From contig NZ_CABUOD010000033.1 of assembly GCF_902493135.1 (NCBI RefSeq), positions 1-52,160 of the forward strand: 52,160 nucleotides of DNA. Reading direction: 5' to 3'. The translations under genes were made by a program, and so were the position numbers. A model generated the notes under the pieces. The model did no database searches. It worked only from the letters and a program-made list of their open reading frames with translations, and was not told the DNA's origin. This stretch comes from an uncultured Parabacteroides sp. GTDB taxonomy: Bacteria; Bacteroidota; Bacteroidia; Bacteroidales; Tannerellaceae. This document shows, in pieces, positions 6,478 through 15,624 of the stretch. How positions within the stretch are numbered: the first letter of the stretch is position 1; the number at the start of each line of letters is the position of its first letter.

Positions 6478-9138
6478 ATGTATCGTGTTTACCTGTTTGT
6501 CTTCGGGATTTGCTTGTGTTGCCCGCTGATCCGTGCAAAAGAGCCTTTGCCTCTTCCGGCTGATCCGACTCCGACTGTTACGTTGGATATGCGGCAGGTT
6601 CCGTTGCAGGATATCCTGCTGGAAATAGAGAGGCAGACCGGGATATTTTTTTCTTATGAATCGTCTATGTTGAAAGAGTACCAAAAAGTGTCTCTGAAAG
6701 TGCATGACGAATCTCTTTCCTATTGCCTCAAACGGTTATTCGATCCTCTGTCGGTTGTCTATCGGATGACAGGGCAGTATGTGATCCTGAAACGAAAGCC
6801 CAAGTTGTATACGATCAGCGGCTTTGTGCGCGATTCCGCTTCCTACGAGAGCTTGATTTCGGCGACAGTCATAGACCGGGTTTCTAAGAAAGGGTCTGTT
6901 TCCAACAATTACGGGTTTTACAGCATAACGTTGCCGCCGGGGAAAGTGGTGCTGACTTCCTCTTATGTCGGGTATGAACGTTGTACCGTCACCTTCGAGT
7001 TGACACGGGACACGATGATCGATCTGTCCCTGAAACAAGCCGGCACACTGGGAGAGGTGGTGGTCAGGGGAATTTCTCCCCGGTCGGAAGTCCTGAAAAG
7101 CCGGATCGGCGTATCGGATATTTCGGCGAGCCGGGTGAAGTCCTTGCCGGCTTTATTAGGAGAAGCGGATGTTGTCAAGACTTTGCAGCGCCTGCCGGGT
7201 ACGACAGTCGGTACGGAGGGGATGAGCGGCCTGTTCGTGCGGGGAGGGGATGGCGACGATAACTTGTTCCTGCTGGACGGAAACCCGATTTACCATACGG
7301 ATCATGTCTTAGGCTTCTTTTCGGCTTTCAATCCGGATGCGATAAAGAATGCCACTTTTTATAAAGGAAGTTTTCCGGCGGAGTACGGCGGGAGACTTTC
7401 TTCCGTTATAGACGTTCGTACGAACGAAGGAAACCGGAAAGAGTACCATGGGAATATTTCGGTCGGTCTGCTGGCAGCACGTGCTAATCTGGAAGGGCCG
7501 ATCATCAAGGACCGGTCGTCGTTTAACGTCTCTGTGCGCCGTACCTGGATGGAGTTGATAACCTGGCCGATAATGACTGCTTTCAATAAGAAATCCGATA
7601 CGAAGGTAAAAGGAGGATATCATTTTTACGATATGAATGCAAAAGTCGATTATTCTTTTACAGACCGGAGCCGTGCGTATCTTAGTTTTTATATGGGAAG
7701 CGACAGCTACCGGAATGGGGAAGAAGCGAAAGACATGCATGGACAAGACTGGGATTTTTGCTGGCGTTGGGGGAACCTGATCGGTTCTGCCGGCTGGAAC
7801 TACCTGATCAATAAAAAATTGTTTGCCACTTTTACGGGCGGCTATACCCGGTATCGCTCTCATATTATCCAGAAACAGAATACGTTTGTCTCATTTCAGG
7901 ATTTGGGCGGACAGCTCTACTTCCAGGAGGGGCATTACCGTTCGGCGATGGAAGATGTAAGCCTGCGGGCCTCTTTTGACTATCGTCCGAATGTGGACCA
8001 CCGTATCCGGATGGGAGGGGATTATCTGTTTCATATTTTTCGTCCTGAACAGAGCAATATGAGTTCCTGGTATAAGGATTCGGTCATTACGCAGGTGAAC
8101 AACACCGTCTTTTCGCATTCACTGATCCATGGACATGAGGTTTCGGCGTATGCGGAAGACGAGATGTCGCTCACCGACCGGCTCCGGGTGAATGCCGGCC
8201 TGCGTTTTACGCTTTTCCATGTGGAGGGGAAGACTTACCAGTCCTTTCAACCCCGTTTCTCTGCGCGTTATCTGTTGGGACGGAGGGTGTCAGCTAAAGT
8301 ATCCTACACGAAGATGAACCAGTATGTCCACCGGTTGTCCAACAGTTATATCAGCCAGCCGACGGACATCTGGGTTCCGGTGACGGGAAATATCCGCCCG
8401 ATGAATGCCCATCAGGTGACGGGCGGCCTGGCCTGGCACTATCAAGGTTTGGATTTCTCGGCGGAAGGTTATTATAAACGGATGAATAATCTGGTGGAAT
8501 ATAAGGATAACGGTCCCGCCTTGTCTGCTTTTGCCGGTTGGGAAGACCGGGTAGGAGTGGGAAAAGGACGTTCCTATGGGATGGAACTGATGGTTCGGAA
8601 GAAAGCCGGACGTTTCAACGGCTGGATCGGTTATACGCTTTCCTGCTCCGACCGCTGGTTCCCGGACGGAACGGTCAATAAAGGGCAACGTTTCCCTTCC
8701 AGGTACGACAACCGGCATAAGATCGATGTTGTGGCCTCCTACCGCTTATCCAAAAAGGTAGAGCTGACGGCCGCCTGGATGTATAAATCGGGTAACCATA
8801 TCACCATACAGGATGTGAATTACCGTCCATCGCCGGATTTGACGGATGACAGGCCCGGACAGGCTTTCGAATGGACGGGAGGTGCGAGTGCCAGTTCCCG
8901 GAATAACTACCAGTTGTCACCTTACCATCGCTTGGACTTGGGAGCTAATTTCTATCGTTACAAAAAGAACGGGCGTATGGGGATCTGGAACCTGAGCTTG
9001 TGCAATGCTTATTTTAAGCCGAATCCGTTTACCGTCCGTCCCCGGACTTATCAAAATGAAAGCGGGCGTGAGGTCGTATTGGAGCAGACCTTGTTGTTCC
9101 TCTTCGTCCCTTCCGTCTCTTATACCTTTAAATTCTGA
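6478..9138 (+). CDS. TonB-dependent outer-membrane receptor with STN signalling domain, copy 1
   Basis: 886 residues. Signal sequence, then an STN domain (about 35-100: TVTLDMRQVPLQDILLEIER) that contacts the anti-sigma factor, then a carboxypeptidase-regulatory-like domain (about 110-190: ISGFVRDSASYESLISATV), then the plug (about 210-320: GEADVVKTLQRLPGT, FVRGGDGDDNLFLLDG) and a 22-strand-type barrel ending in SVSYTFKF. Such receptors use TonB energy to import a bound ligand. The partner is a DUF4249 lipoprotein rather than SusD, so the cargo is not a predictable glycan. It starts 9 bp after fecR and is followed 4 bp later by its lipoprotein. Confidence 0.95.
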   Translation: MYRVYLFVFGICLCCPLIRAKEPLPLPADPTPTVTLDMRQVPLQDILLEIERQTGIFFSYESSMLKEYQKVSLKVHDESLSYCLKRLFDPLSVVYRMTGQYVILKRKPKLYTISGFVRDSASYESLISATVIDRVSKKGSVSNNYGFYSITLPPGKVVLTSSYVGYERCTVTFELTRDTMIDLSLKQAGTLGEVVVRGISPRSEVLKSRIGVSDISASRVKSLPALLGEADVVKTLQRLPGTTVGTEGMSGLFVRGGDGDDNLFLLDGNPIYHTDHVLGFFSAFNPDAIKNATFYKGSFPAEYGGRLSSVIDVRTNEGNRKEYHGNISVGLLAARANLEGPIIKDRSSFNVSVRRTWMELITWPIMTAFNKKSDTKVKGGYHFYDMNAKVDYSFTDRSRAYLSFYMGSDSYRNGEEAKDMHGQDWDFCWRWGNLIGSAGWNYLINKKLFATFTGGYTRYRSHIIQKQNTFVSFQDLGGQLYFQEGHYRSAMEDVSLRASFDYRPNVDHRIRMGGDYLFHIFRPEQSNMSSWYKDSVITQVNNTVFSHSLIHGHEVSAYAEDEMSLTDRLRVNAGLRFTLFHVEGKTYQSFQPRFSARYLLGRRVSAKVSYTKMNQYVHRLSNSYISQPTDIWVPVTGNIRPMNAHQVTGGLAWHYQGLDFSAEGYYKRMNNLVEYKDNGPALSAFAGWEDRVGVGKGRSYGMELMVRKKAGRFNGWIGYTLSCSDRWFPDGTVNKGQRFPSRYDNRHKIDVVASYRLSKKVELTAAWMYKSGNHITIQDVNYRPSPDLTDDRPGQAFEWTGGASASSRNNYQLSPYHRLDLGANFYRYKKNGRMGIWNLSLCNAYFKPNPFTVRPRTYQNESGREVVLEQTLLFLFVPSVSYTFKF

Positions 9139-9142
9139 AGTC

Positions 9143-10165
9143 ATGAAGAATTGCCTGTTTTTGTTATACTTGCTTTTGCTTGCCGCCTGTACCCGCGATG
9201 TGGTGTTGGAACTGCCGTCTGTGCCTCCGCTCCTGGTGCTTAATTCATCTGTCTCGCCGGATGAGGATGTGACGGCTTTCCTGTCGAAAAGCTGGTTTAT
9301 ATTGGACACGATTACGGACGACGGTATTACGGACGGGACAATCCGGGTCTATGTGAACGACCGTCTGCAAGGAACGATGCAACCCGTAGAAAATGACCGG
9401 TATACGGGGCAATATGCTTTACCCGGATGCCGTGTCGCTTCCGGAGACCGCCTGCGGCTGGAAGCGGCTGCACCGGGATTCGATCCTATAGAAGGGGAAA
9501 CGCTTATTCCTGATCCGATAGAAGTACTTTCGGTCGATACGGTCCGCTTTTTCAAGTTCGGCTACCAGGGATATGAATATCCTTCTCTTCGTTTATACAT
9601 TCGCTTCCGGGATGAGCCGGATAAACGGAATTATTATCGTTTGATGGTGGAGAAGATTACGGAATATCAGAAAGGGGACAGTGTGATAGTCGTCAGTTCC
9701 ATGTATCGTACGGATTATGATTTATATTCTTCCCTGGGCTTGGTCTATGAAGACCCGGTGTTCCGCACAACCGTTACGAATCCGGCTATAGACCAGTTGA
9801 ACGGGAAGACCTGCCGGGGCACGTTTACCGATGACATGTTTGACGGAAACGAATATACCGTCCGTTCGTCTTTTTATCCCGTCGATTATTCGTATGCGGG
9901 CGATTCGGTTGTGACGACCGTACATTATGATGTCCGGTTGCTGGCTGTTTCGGAAGATTATTACCATTACCTGACGGTTGTACAGAACTTTTCCATCTCG
10001 TTGGGCGATGCTTATCTGGATGGGCTGGTCGAACCCTCGGCCACCTATACGAATGTGAAAGACGGCTTCGGTATCGTTGCCGGTTACCAGCTTTATCACC
10101 GCCGCTTCACGATGCCTTGCCGGGAGGAGGAACCTTACTGGAATCCGTTTGCCTCATATGATTGA
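9143..10165 (+). CDS. DUF4249-family lipoprotein paired with receptor copy 1
   Basis: The frame opens at 9005 inside the receptor gene, but ATG 9143 gives MKNCLFLLYLLLLAAC, a textbook lipoprotein signal with the lipobox Cys at residue 16. The 340-residue protein matches the DUF4249 pattern: an N-terminal beta-rich domain with VLNSSVSPDEDVTAFLSKSW, a strand-rich middle, and a Tyr-rich C-terminal domain (EDYYHYLTVVQNF). DUF4249 genes regularly follow TonB receptors of this type and are thought to act as surface ligand-binding partners, taking the SusD position. The ligand is unknown. Confidence 0.9.
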   Translation: MKNCLFLLYLLLLAACTRDVVLELPSVPPLLVLNSSVSPDEDVTAFLSKSWFILDTITDDGITDGTIRVYVNDRLQGTMQPVENDRYTGQYALPGCRVASGDRLRLEAAAPGFDPIEGETLIPDPIEVLSVDTVRFFKFGYQGYEYPSLRLYIRFRDEPDKRNYYRLMVEKITEYQKGDSVIVVSSMYRTDYDLYSSLGLVYEDPVFRTTVTNPAIDQLNGKTCRGTFTDDMFDGNEYTVRSSFYPVDYSYAGDSVVTTVHYDVRLLAVSEDYYHYLTVVQNFSISLGDAYLDGLVEPSATYTNVKDGFGIVAGYQLYHRRFTMPCREEEPYWNPFASYD

Positions 10166-10192
10166 TTTCTTTTTTATTTTTCCCATTCTCCG

Positions 10193-10221
10193 ATAGGGGT
10201 TTTTTCGTTTTTCCTGTCTTA
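10193..10221 (+). promoter_or_regulatory. Putative ECF-sigma promoter, copy 2
   Basis: ATAGGGGTTTTTTC-N3-TTTCCTGTCTTA, matching 4729-4757 in all but the three spacer bases. It lies 25 bp before the ATG of receptor copy 2 at 10247. Its presence suggests the second receptor/lipoprotein pair is transcribed independently but under the same sigma factor. Confidence 0.7.
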
Positions 10222-10246
10222 TGAATGAAAAGTCAATAAAGATAAG

Positions 10247-12970
10247 ATGAAGAAGTTTGTGTTGGAGAGATGGTTTACCTATGCTATTGTGTGTCTGAGT
10301 TGTTTTTTGATGTCGGAGAAGTTGTCGGCAGAGGTAAACGGTGGAGATGAGGTTCGAACGGTTACATTGAACATGCGGGACGTTTCTTTGAAAGAGATCC
10401 TGGCAGAGATCGAGAAACAGGCCGGAGTGACTTTTTCGTATGAATCATCTTTGTTGAAAGAGTTTCGGACGACGAGTTTCAAAGTGGAAGATGCAGCATT
10501 GGACGATTGCCTGGCACGACTTTTTGCCGGTTATCCGCTCGTGTACAAGAGGACAGGAAACATCGTCGTTCTGAAACGCAAACCCAGGCAGGTCACGATC
10601 AGCGGTTTTGTGCGGGATAAGACTTCCGCAGAATCCCTGGTCGGGGCTTCTGTGTATGATATCGGCAGCCGGTTAGGGATCGCAACGAATGCTTTCGGTT
10701 TTTTCAGTCTTACGATACCTGCCTCCGATGATTCGCTCCGGATCTCGGTATCCTATATCGGGTATGAAAACCGCAAACTCGGCTTTCCCGCGTTGGAACG
10801 CGATACGATGCTCACCTTGTTCTTACAGACGAATGCTTCGATCGGCGAAGTGGTGGTGACCGGCAATGAGCGTTCGTTGCGTTCGCCCGTCCACAATGTG
10901 CAGATGGGGGCTTTGGAGGTAAACCAGGCAACGATCCGCGCCACTCCCGCCTTGCTGGGCGAGGCGGATATTATCCGGACATTGCAGTTGACGCCGGGTG
11001 TGTCGATGGGGACAGAAGGTGTCTCCGGCTTATACGTGCGTGGGGGAAATGCCGATGAGAACCTGTTTCTGATAGACGGCAACCCGGTTTACCAGCTTAA
11101 TCATTTGGGAGGAATATTTTCCGCTTTTAACGGCGAAGCGGTCAAAAGCATGGATTTTTATAAGGCGGGCTTTCCCGCCCGTTACGGCGGCCGCCTTTCG
11201 TCGGTTGTCGATGTGCAGACGAAGGAGGGGAATATGAAGGAATATCATGGTAGCGCGTCGCTCGGGTTGATTGCGGGGAACCTGAGCTTGGAAGGCCCGA
11301 TCGTCAAAGACCGTACTTCTTTCTCGATCGCCCTGCGCCGTACTTGGTTCGATGTGATTACCGCGCCGGCACTGGCGATCTTCAATGCCGTGAAAAAAGA
11401 TAAGAGTTATGACTTCAATTTTCGTTACGCCTTTCATGATTTGAATGCCCGCGTGGACCACCGTGTCAACGACCGGAGCCGTCTCTTCGTCAGCATTTAC
11501 AATGGTAACGATGTGTTGAAGGCCACAAGTGAAGACAAGCCGGGAAAGGATGGTTCTATCAGTAGCTATCTGGATAAAACGCATGTTTCCATGCGCTGGG
11601 GGAATCTCGTCGCTTCCGCCGGTTGGACGTATGCGTTCAATAACCGCCTGTTCGGTAAGATTGCCGGTTTCTATACCCGTTATAATGCGAAAATATCCTA
11701 CCGCGAAGAAGAGAAGGAGTGGGATTATAATAACGAAGCCTACTCCTTGAGTTTCGATGAAACGGTCAGCGCTTCCGGTATCAATGATTTCGGTGTCCGC
11801 ACGTCGTTCGACTATCAGCCGGTGTCCAACCATCATATCCGTTTCGGAGGCGATTATGTCCGGCATGATTTCCGTCCCGAATATAACCGTTTCCTGACGG
11901 AGGAGAGCGATCAACCGGATTCCATGCAGATCGGCAAAGTGTTCAGCAACGAGAAATTGCTGGCGCACGAGTTGTCGGCGTTTGCAGAAGACGATTGGAC
12001 ATTGACGCCTGCGCTCCGCCTGAACGCCGGAGTCCGTTTGAGCCTTTTCAATATCGACCGGAAGACCTATACCGGTGTGGAGCCGCGTGTCTCTCTGCGC
12101 TGGCTGCTTGGCAAAGACCTTAGTTTGAAGGCTTCCTATTCGAGGATGAATCAATATGTGCATCTTATCAGCAATAGTTTCCTCAATTTGCCGACCGATT
12201 CGTGGATGCCTGTCACCCGCAACCTGAAGCCGCTGATCAGCGACCAGTATTCGTTGGGTGCCTATTACAATTGGAAGGAACTGGATTTTTCGATGGAAGG
12301 ATATTATAAGGACAGCCGCAATCTGCTCGAATATAAGGACGGGCACAGCCTGGTCCCCTCGTCGATCGCCTGGGACCGGAAGTTGGCTGCCGGAAAAGGA
12401 CGTTCCTATGGGGTGGAATGGATGGTGAGGAAGCCTGCTGGACGTACGACCGGCTGGATCGGATATTCCCTTGCCTGGTCGGACCGCCGGTTTGACGAGC
12501 TGAACGGAGGACGCCGGTTCCCTTCCCGCTACGACAACCGGCATAAGTTGAATATTGTCGTCATGCATAAACTCTCGGAGCGCGTGGAACTTTCGGCCGC
12601 CTGGACCTTTACGTCCGGTAACTATACCACGCTCTCGACCGAGAATTACGAGGGGCTGAACCCGCCGTCCAAAGACCCATATTATGGCAGTTCGGGGCAA
12701 GAAGAGTTCGACCTTTATGGCGATCGCAACAATTACCAGCTTCCGGCCTATCACCGTCTTGATTTGGGAATCAATATTTATCGCCCGAAGAAAAAGGGAC
12801 GTATGGGGATCTGGAATGTCAGCCTCTACAATGCTTATTGCCGGATGAACCCTTTTATGATAGAAAAGACGGACGAGTATGATCCGGCTGAAATGAAGTC
12901 GTATCCCGTGTTTAAGCAATATAGTTTTTTACCGATAATCCCGTCTGTCAGTTATACCTATAAATTTTAA
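10247..12970 (+). CDS. TonB-dependent outer-membrane receptor with STN signalling domain, copy 2
   Basis: 907 residues with the same order as the first receptor: signal sequence, STN domain (TVTLNMRDVSLKEILAEIEK, about 38-100), regulatory-like domain (ISGFVRDKTSAESLVGASVY, about 115-200), plug (GEADIIRTLQLTPGVSMGTE; YVRGGNADENLFLIDG) and barrel ending in SVSYTYKF. Long stretches align with copy 1 (for example FPSRYDNRHK, MNQYVH, AAGKGRSYG/GVGKGRSYG), so the two are tandem paralogues that have diverged. It has its own ECF-type promoter at 10193-10221, and its stop codon abuts the ATG of the next gene. Confidence 0.95.
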   Translation: MKKFVLERWFTYAIVCLSCFLMSEKLSAEVNGGDEVRTVTLNMRDVSLKEILAEIEKQAGVTFSYESSLLKEFRTTSFKVEDAALDDCLARLFAGYPLVYKRTGNIVVLKRKPRQVTISGFVRDKTSAESLVGASVYDIGSRLGIATNAFGFFSLTIPASDDSLRISVSYIGYENRKLGFPALERDTMLTLFLQTNASIGEVVVTGNERSLRSPVHNVQMGALEVNQATIRATPALLGEADIIRTLQLTPGVSMGTEGVSGLYVRGGNADENLFLIDGNPVYQLNHLGGIFSAFNGEAVKSMDFYKAGFPARYGGRLSSVVDVQTKEGNMKEYHGSASLGLIAGNLSLEGPIVKDRTSFSIALRRTWFDVITAPALAIFNAVKKDKSYDFNFRYAFHDLNARVDHRVNDRSRLFVSIYNGNDVLKATSEDKPGKDGSISSYLDKTHVSMRWGNLVASAGWTYAFNNRLFGKIAGFYTRYNAKISYREEEKEWDYNNEAYSLSFDETVSASGINDFGVRTSFDYQPVSNHHIRFGGDYVRHDFRPEYNRFLTEESDQPDSMQIGKVFSNEKLLAHELSAFAEDDWTLTPALRLNAGVRLSLFNIDRKTYTGVEPRVSLRWLLGKDLSLKASYSRMNQYVHLISNSFLNLPTDSWMPVTRNLKPLISDQYSLGAYYNWKELDFSMEGYYKDSRNLLEYKDGHSLVPSSIAWDRKLAAGKGRSYGVEWMVRKPAGRTTGWIGYSLAWSDRRFDELNGGRRFPSRYDNRHKLNIVVMHKLSERVELSAAWTFTSGNYTTLSTENYEGLNPPSKDPYYGSSGQEEFDLYGDRNNYQLPAYHRLDLGINIYRPKKKGRMGIWNVSLYNAYCRMNPFMIEKTDEYDPAEMKSYPVFKQYSFLPIIPSVSYTYKF

Positions 12971-14035
12971 ATGAAGATGAAGACGAACAAGATATTCCCG
13001 TTCCTGCTTTTGGGGGCAGCTTTCTTTCAGGGCTGCGAACAAATCGTTGACCTCGATTCTCTCAAGCCCGATCCGAAGTTAGTGCTTAACGGAGTCGTAA
13101 AAGCCGGTGAACCGGTACGTGCAAATCTTTCCCGTACCTGGTTTTATACGGATGGAAAACCGAACCTGACGATCCCGGGTGCAGATGTGAAATTATATGT
13201 GAACGATGTTTTGCATGAACAGTTGGCATTTGTCGCTCCTGCCGGAAAGGATCAGTCCGGTTCTTATGAGGCGGGCTATTCTCCTTCTGCAGGTGACCGT
13301 ATCCGTATCACGGCTTCGGCCCCCGGCTATCCTGACATAGCCGTAGTTTCGGAACTTCCGCCGCCTATGCCGGTTGCCAATTGTCGGTTGCTGGCGCAGA
13401 AATCATTTATAATGGAGGATGATTCGGTCCGTTTGTATGATGTCGATTATACGTTTGAACTGACGATTGAAGATGTGCCGGATGTCGGCAATTATTATCT
13501 GATTTATGGAAAAGAATTCTGGCATGGCAGATATGGATATGGAGGCGGATGTGACGGCATCGAAATAAATGAGGGTGATACCGTTTATTGGACTTCTTCA
13601 TACATCCGTTTTTCCGAAGAACCGTTGTTCAAGAACGAGGTGACCGCTTTCGATTATATTTTCGGTACGGGAGCTACTTCGGACGACTATTGGGGGGCTT
13701 TTTCCGACGAGTTGATAGACGGAAGGACTTATACCATGCACCTTCCTCTCGGATCGTATGGCCATACTCTTTATCTGAATAAGGAAGACCTGTCGATCCT
13801 TTATCCTAAAACGTTTCGTTTTTATCTACAAGCCATCTCGAAGGATTACTATGACTATCTGAAGACATTGCAAGAACTTCGGACCGGCTCTTTTACAGGC
13901 GATCTCGCGTCATCCGGCTTTGCCGAACCGATCCGCCTCCCTTCCAACGTAGAAGGGGGAGCGGGAGTGCTGGGAAGCGCGACGGAATGTATCTATGAGT
14001 GGGACGAAAGAGAGATTATCGGATCGTTCCCGTAA
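12971..14035 (+). CDS. DUF4249-family lipoprotein paired with receptor copy 2
   Basis: 354 residues, starting at the base after the receptor stop codon. The N-terminus MKMKTNKIFPFLLLGAAFFQGC is a lipoprotein signal with the lipobox Cys near residue 22. The body parallels the lipoprotein at 9143 (LVLNGVVKAGEPVRANLSRTW, then the DYYDYLKTLQELR segment near the end), again DUF4249. It probably forms a surface complex with the adjacent receptor. Its partner is inferred from position and no ligand can be named. Confidence 0.9.
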   Translation: MKMKTNKIFPFLLLGAAFFQGCEQIVDLDSLKPDPKLVLNGVVKAGEPVRANLSRTWFYTDGKPNLTIPGADVKLYVNDVLHEQLAFVAPAGKDQSGSYEAGYSPSAGDRIRITASAPGYPDIAVVSELPPPMPVANCRLLAQKSFIMEDDSVRLYDVDYTFELTIEDVPDVGNYYLIYGKEFWHGRYGYGGGCDGIEINEGDTVYWTSSYIRFSEEPLFKNEVTAFDYIFGTGATSDDYWGAFSDELIDGRTYTMHLPLGSYGHTLYLNKEDLSILYPKTFRFYLQAISKDYYDYLKTLQELRTGSFTGDLASSGFAEPIRLPSNVEGGAGVLGSATECIYEWDEREIIGSFP

Positions 14036-14108
14036 TGTTTCCGTATCGCTTATTTTTGTCAGCCGGACGGGAATGCCCGCTTTTTCGGCTCTCTCGAACC
14101 CCTTACGT

Positions 14109-14939
14109 TCAGTTACCGATCCGGAACGTCCCGATCTTGCCTGCCGGGTAGAACATGAACTGGCGTTCCATCTTTCCACGGATCGGATTGTATTCGTAGT
14201 TGATCCCTACCCCGACCCTGAAGCCGCTATCGTTCACCTTGAATTCGAATGCTCCGCCTACGTTTGTATGGTTGTAGAACGGGTTCATCAGCATATGCGG
14301 GTTGTTTCTTTCGTTGTGGTCGTAAAACGTATATTGTCCCCAGCCTTTGACCGTCATCCAATCGGTCACATCGTAGCCGGCCATCGCATTGAACCCGCCC
14401 ATGAATTTGGGGGAAGGATTGAACGGAGTGAAGTAGCGTCCGCCGAAAGCGCCTCCCGACAGGGAGAACCGGCCGTGTGTCCATAGCAGTTCCGTATTGA
14501 TCCGGGTAAGGCCGCCGACACCGGGCCATGTGTATTGTTGCCCGCTTGTGATAAAGTCCACTTGTTCGCTGACGGGAACGACCGATACTTCGTGGAAGTC
14601 CAGTGCCATAGGCGAAACGCGTCTCAGCATCGGTGTGTACGGATTGAAAAATGGCTGATAGGCGGCGGATGAAATAATCATGTCCATCGGGCGCTCCTGT
14701 TTATAGGCGGATCGGACCGGAAAGTCGGGTATGAATTCACGCAGCTTGGCTTCGATCAGTTGCCTGTCCGATGGCGTGTAACTTTTGTATGCGAGTTTGG
14801 GCAGGTTCAAGTCGAAAACCGCCCGTTTGGGCACTGCCACCATTTTGCCTTCTCTGGTTCTGATCCAAGTCAGGTCGGATTGTGCCTGCATACATAATGC
14901 GCACAACAACAAGATGATTAAACTTATTCCCCGCTTCAT
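14109..14939 (-). CDS. Predicted outer-membrane protein of unknown function
   Basis: About 276 residues from ATG 14939 (MKRGISLIILLLCALCMQAQ, a signal peptide); an ATG four codons earlier at 14951 is equally in frame. The C-terminal two thirds alternate polar and apolar residues with many aromatic residues (GGFNAMAGYDVTDWMTVKGWGQYTFY; GVGINYEYNP), suggesting a small barrel. I do not recognise the family. It is convergent with the DUF4249 gene and divergent from the ECF sigma gene at 15064; its gene position next to an envelope-regulating sigma pair may be meaningful, but that is inference. Confidence 0.8.
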   Translation of the reverse strand: MKRGISLIILLLCALCMQAQSDLTWIRTREGKMVAVPKRAVFDLNLPKLAYKSYTPSDRQLIEAKLREFIPDFPVRSAYKQERPMDMIISSAAYQPFFNPYTPMLRRVSPMALDFHEVSVVPVSEQVDFITSGQQYTWPGVGGLTRINTELLWTHGRFSLSGGAFGGRYFTPFNPSPKFMGGFNAMAGYDVTDWMTVKGWGQYTFYDHNERNNPHMLMNPFYNHTNVGGAFEFKVNDSGFRVGVGINYEYNPIRGKMERQFMFYPAGKIGTFRIGN

Positions 14940-15063
14940 ACAGCAACTCATTTAATTTCTGCGAAGATAAAAATAAATTTAGATATTTGTGTATAAATAA
15001 TGAAGATAGGTGCAACTATCCGGAAACCTGTTTCATCATATAATCAGAGAGTAGCAAGTATTT

Positions 15064-15624
15064 ATGGAAGAACAACTGTTAATCGACGGATGTAAGCGTG
15101 GCGAAGCATCGGCTCGTAAGGAATTATACGAGTTGTACGCACCTGCCATGATGAGCGTATGCGCCCGTTACGTCCGCGACAGAGAGGTGGCCCGCGACTT
15201 GCTCCAGGATGGATTTATCAAAGTATTCACCAAGATACAGACCTATTCGGCGACAGGCCCGTTCGGTGCCTGGGTCCGAAGGATTTTTGTGACGACGGCG
15301 CTCGAATACCTCCGTAAATACGATGCTCTCCGGTCGAGTGCCCCGATTGATGAATATGGAGAACAGGTTGAAGATGTGGATGCTTCCGTGCTGGACCGCT
15401 TGTCGGCCGACGAGCTGTTGGAATGCATCTCCCGGTTGCCCAATGGCTACCGGACCGTCTTCAACCTGTATGCCATCGAAGGATATACGCATAAGGAAAT
15501 AGCGGCTATGCTTCATATCCAGGAGATCACTTCCCGCTCCCAGTTTACGCGGGCAAGGAAAGCATTACAGGAAATGGTTCAATCTTTAATAGCGCAGGAC
15601 AATGTCAGCAGAAACAGAACATAA
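15064..15624 (+). CDS. ECF-type RNA polymerase sigma factor
   Basis: 186 residues. Region 2 (about 10-80: YELYAPAMMSVCARYV, ARDLLQDGFIKVF) and region 4 (about 120-175: ISRLPNGYRTVFNLYAIEGY, HKEIAAMLHIQEITSRSQ) are both complete. It has no FecR neighbour; instead the last 23 bp overlap the start of the gene at 15602. The overlap implies translational coupling and a direct sigma/anti-sigma partnership. I see no good match to the 29-bp motif of the first ECF locus upstream, so the regulons are likely different. Confidence 0.93.
   Translation: MEEQLLIDGCKRGEASARKELYELYAPAMMSVCARYVRDREVARDLLQDGFIKVFTKIQTYSATGPFGAWVRRIFVTTALEYLRKYDALRSSAPIDEYGEQVEDVDASVLDRLSADELLECISRLPNGYRTVFNLYAIEGYTHKEIAAMLHIQEITSRSQFTRARKALQEMVQSLIAQDNVSRNRT

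Noticed and set aside
11030..12919. 629-codon minus-strand frame opposite TonB receptor copy 2
   Set aside because: Antisense shadow of a well-supported receptor; no recognisable motif.
14036..14108. CGGG-N4-CCCG followed by TTTTT as a terminator between convergent genes
   Set aside because: The stem is only 4 bp; too weak to call.
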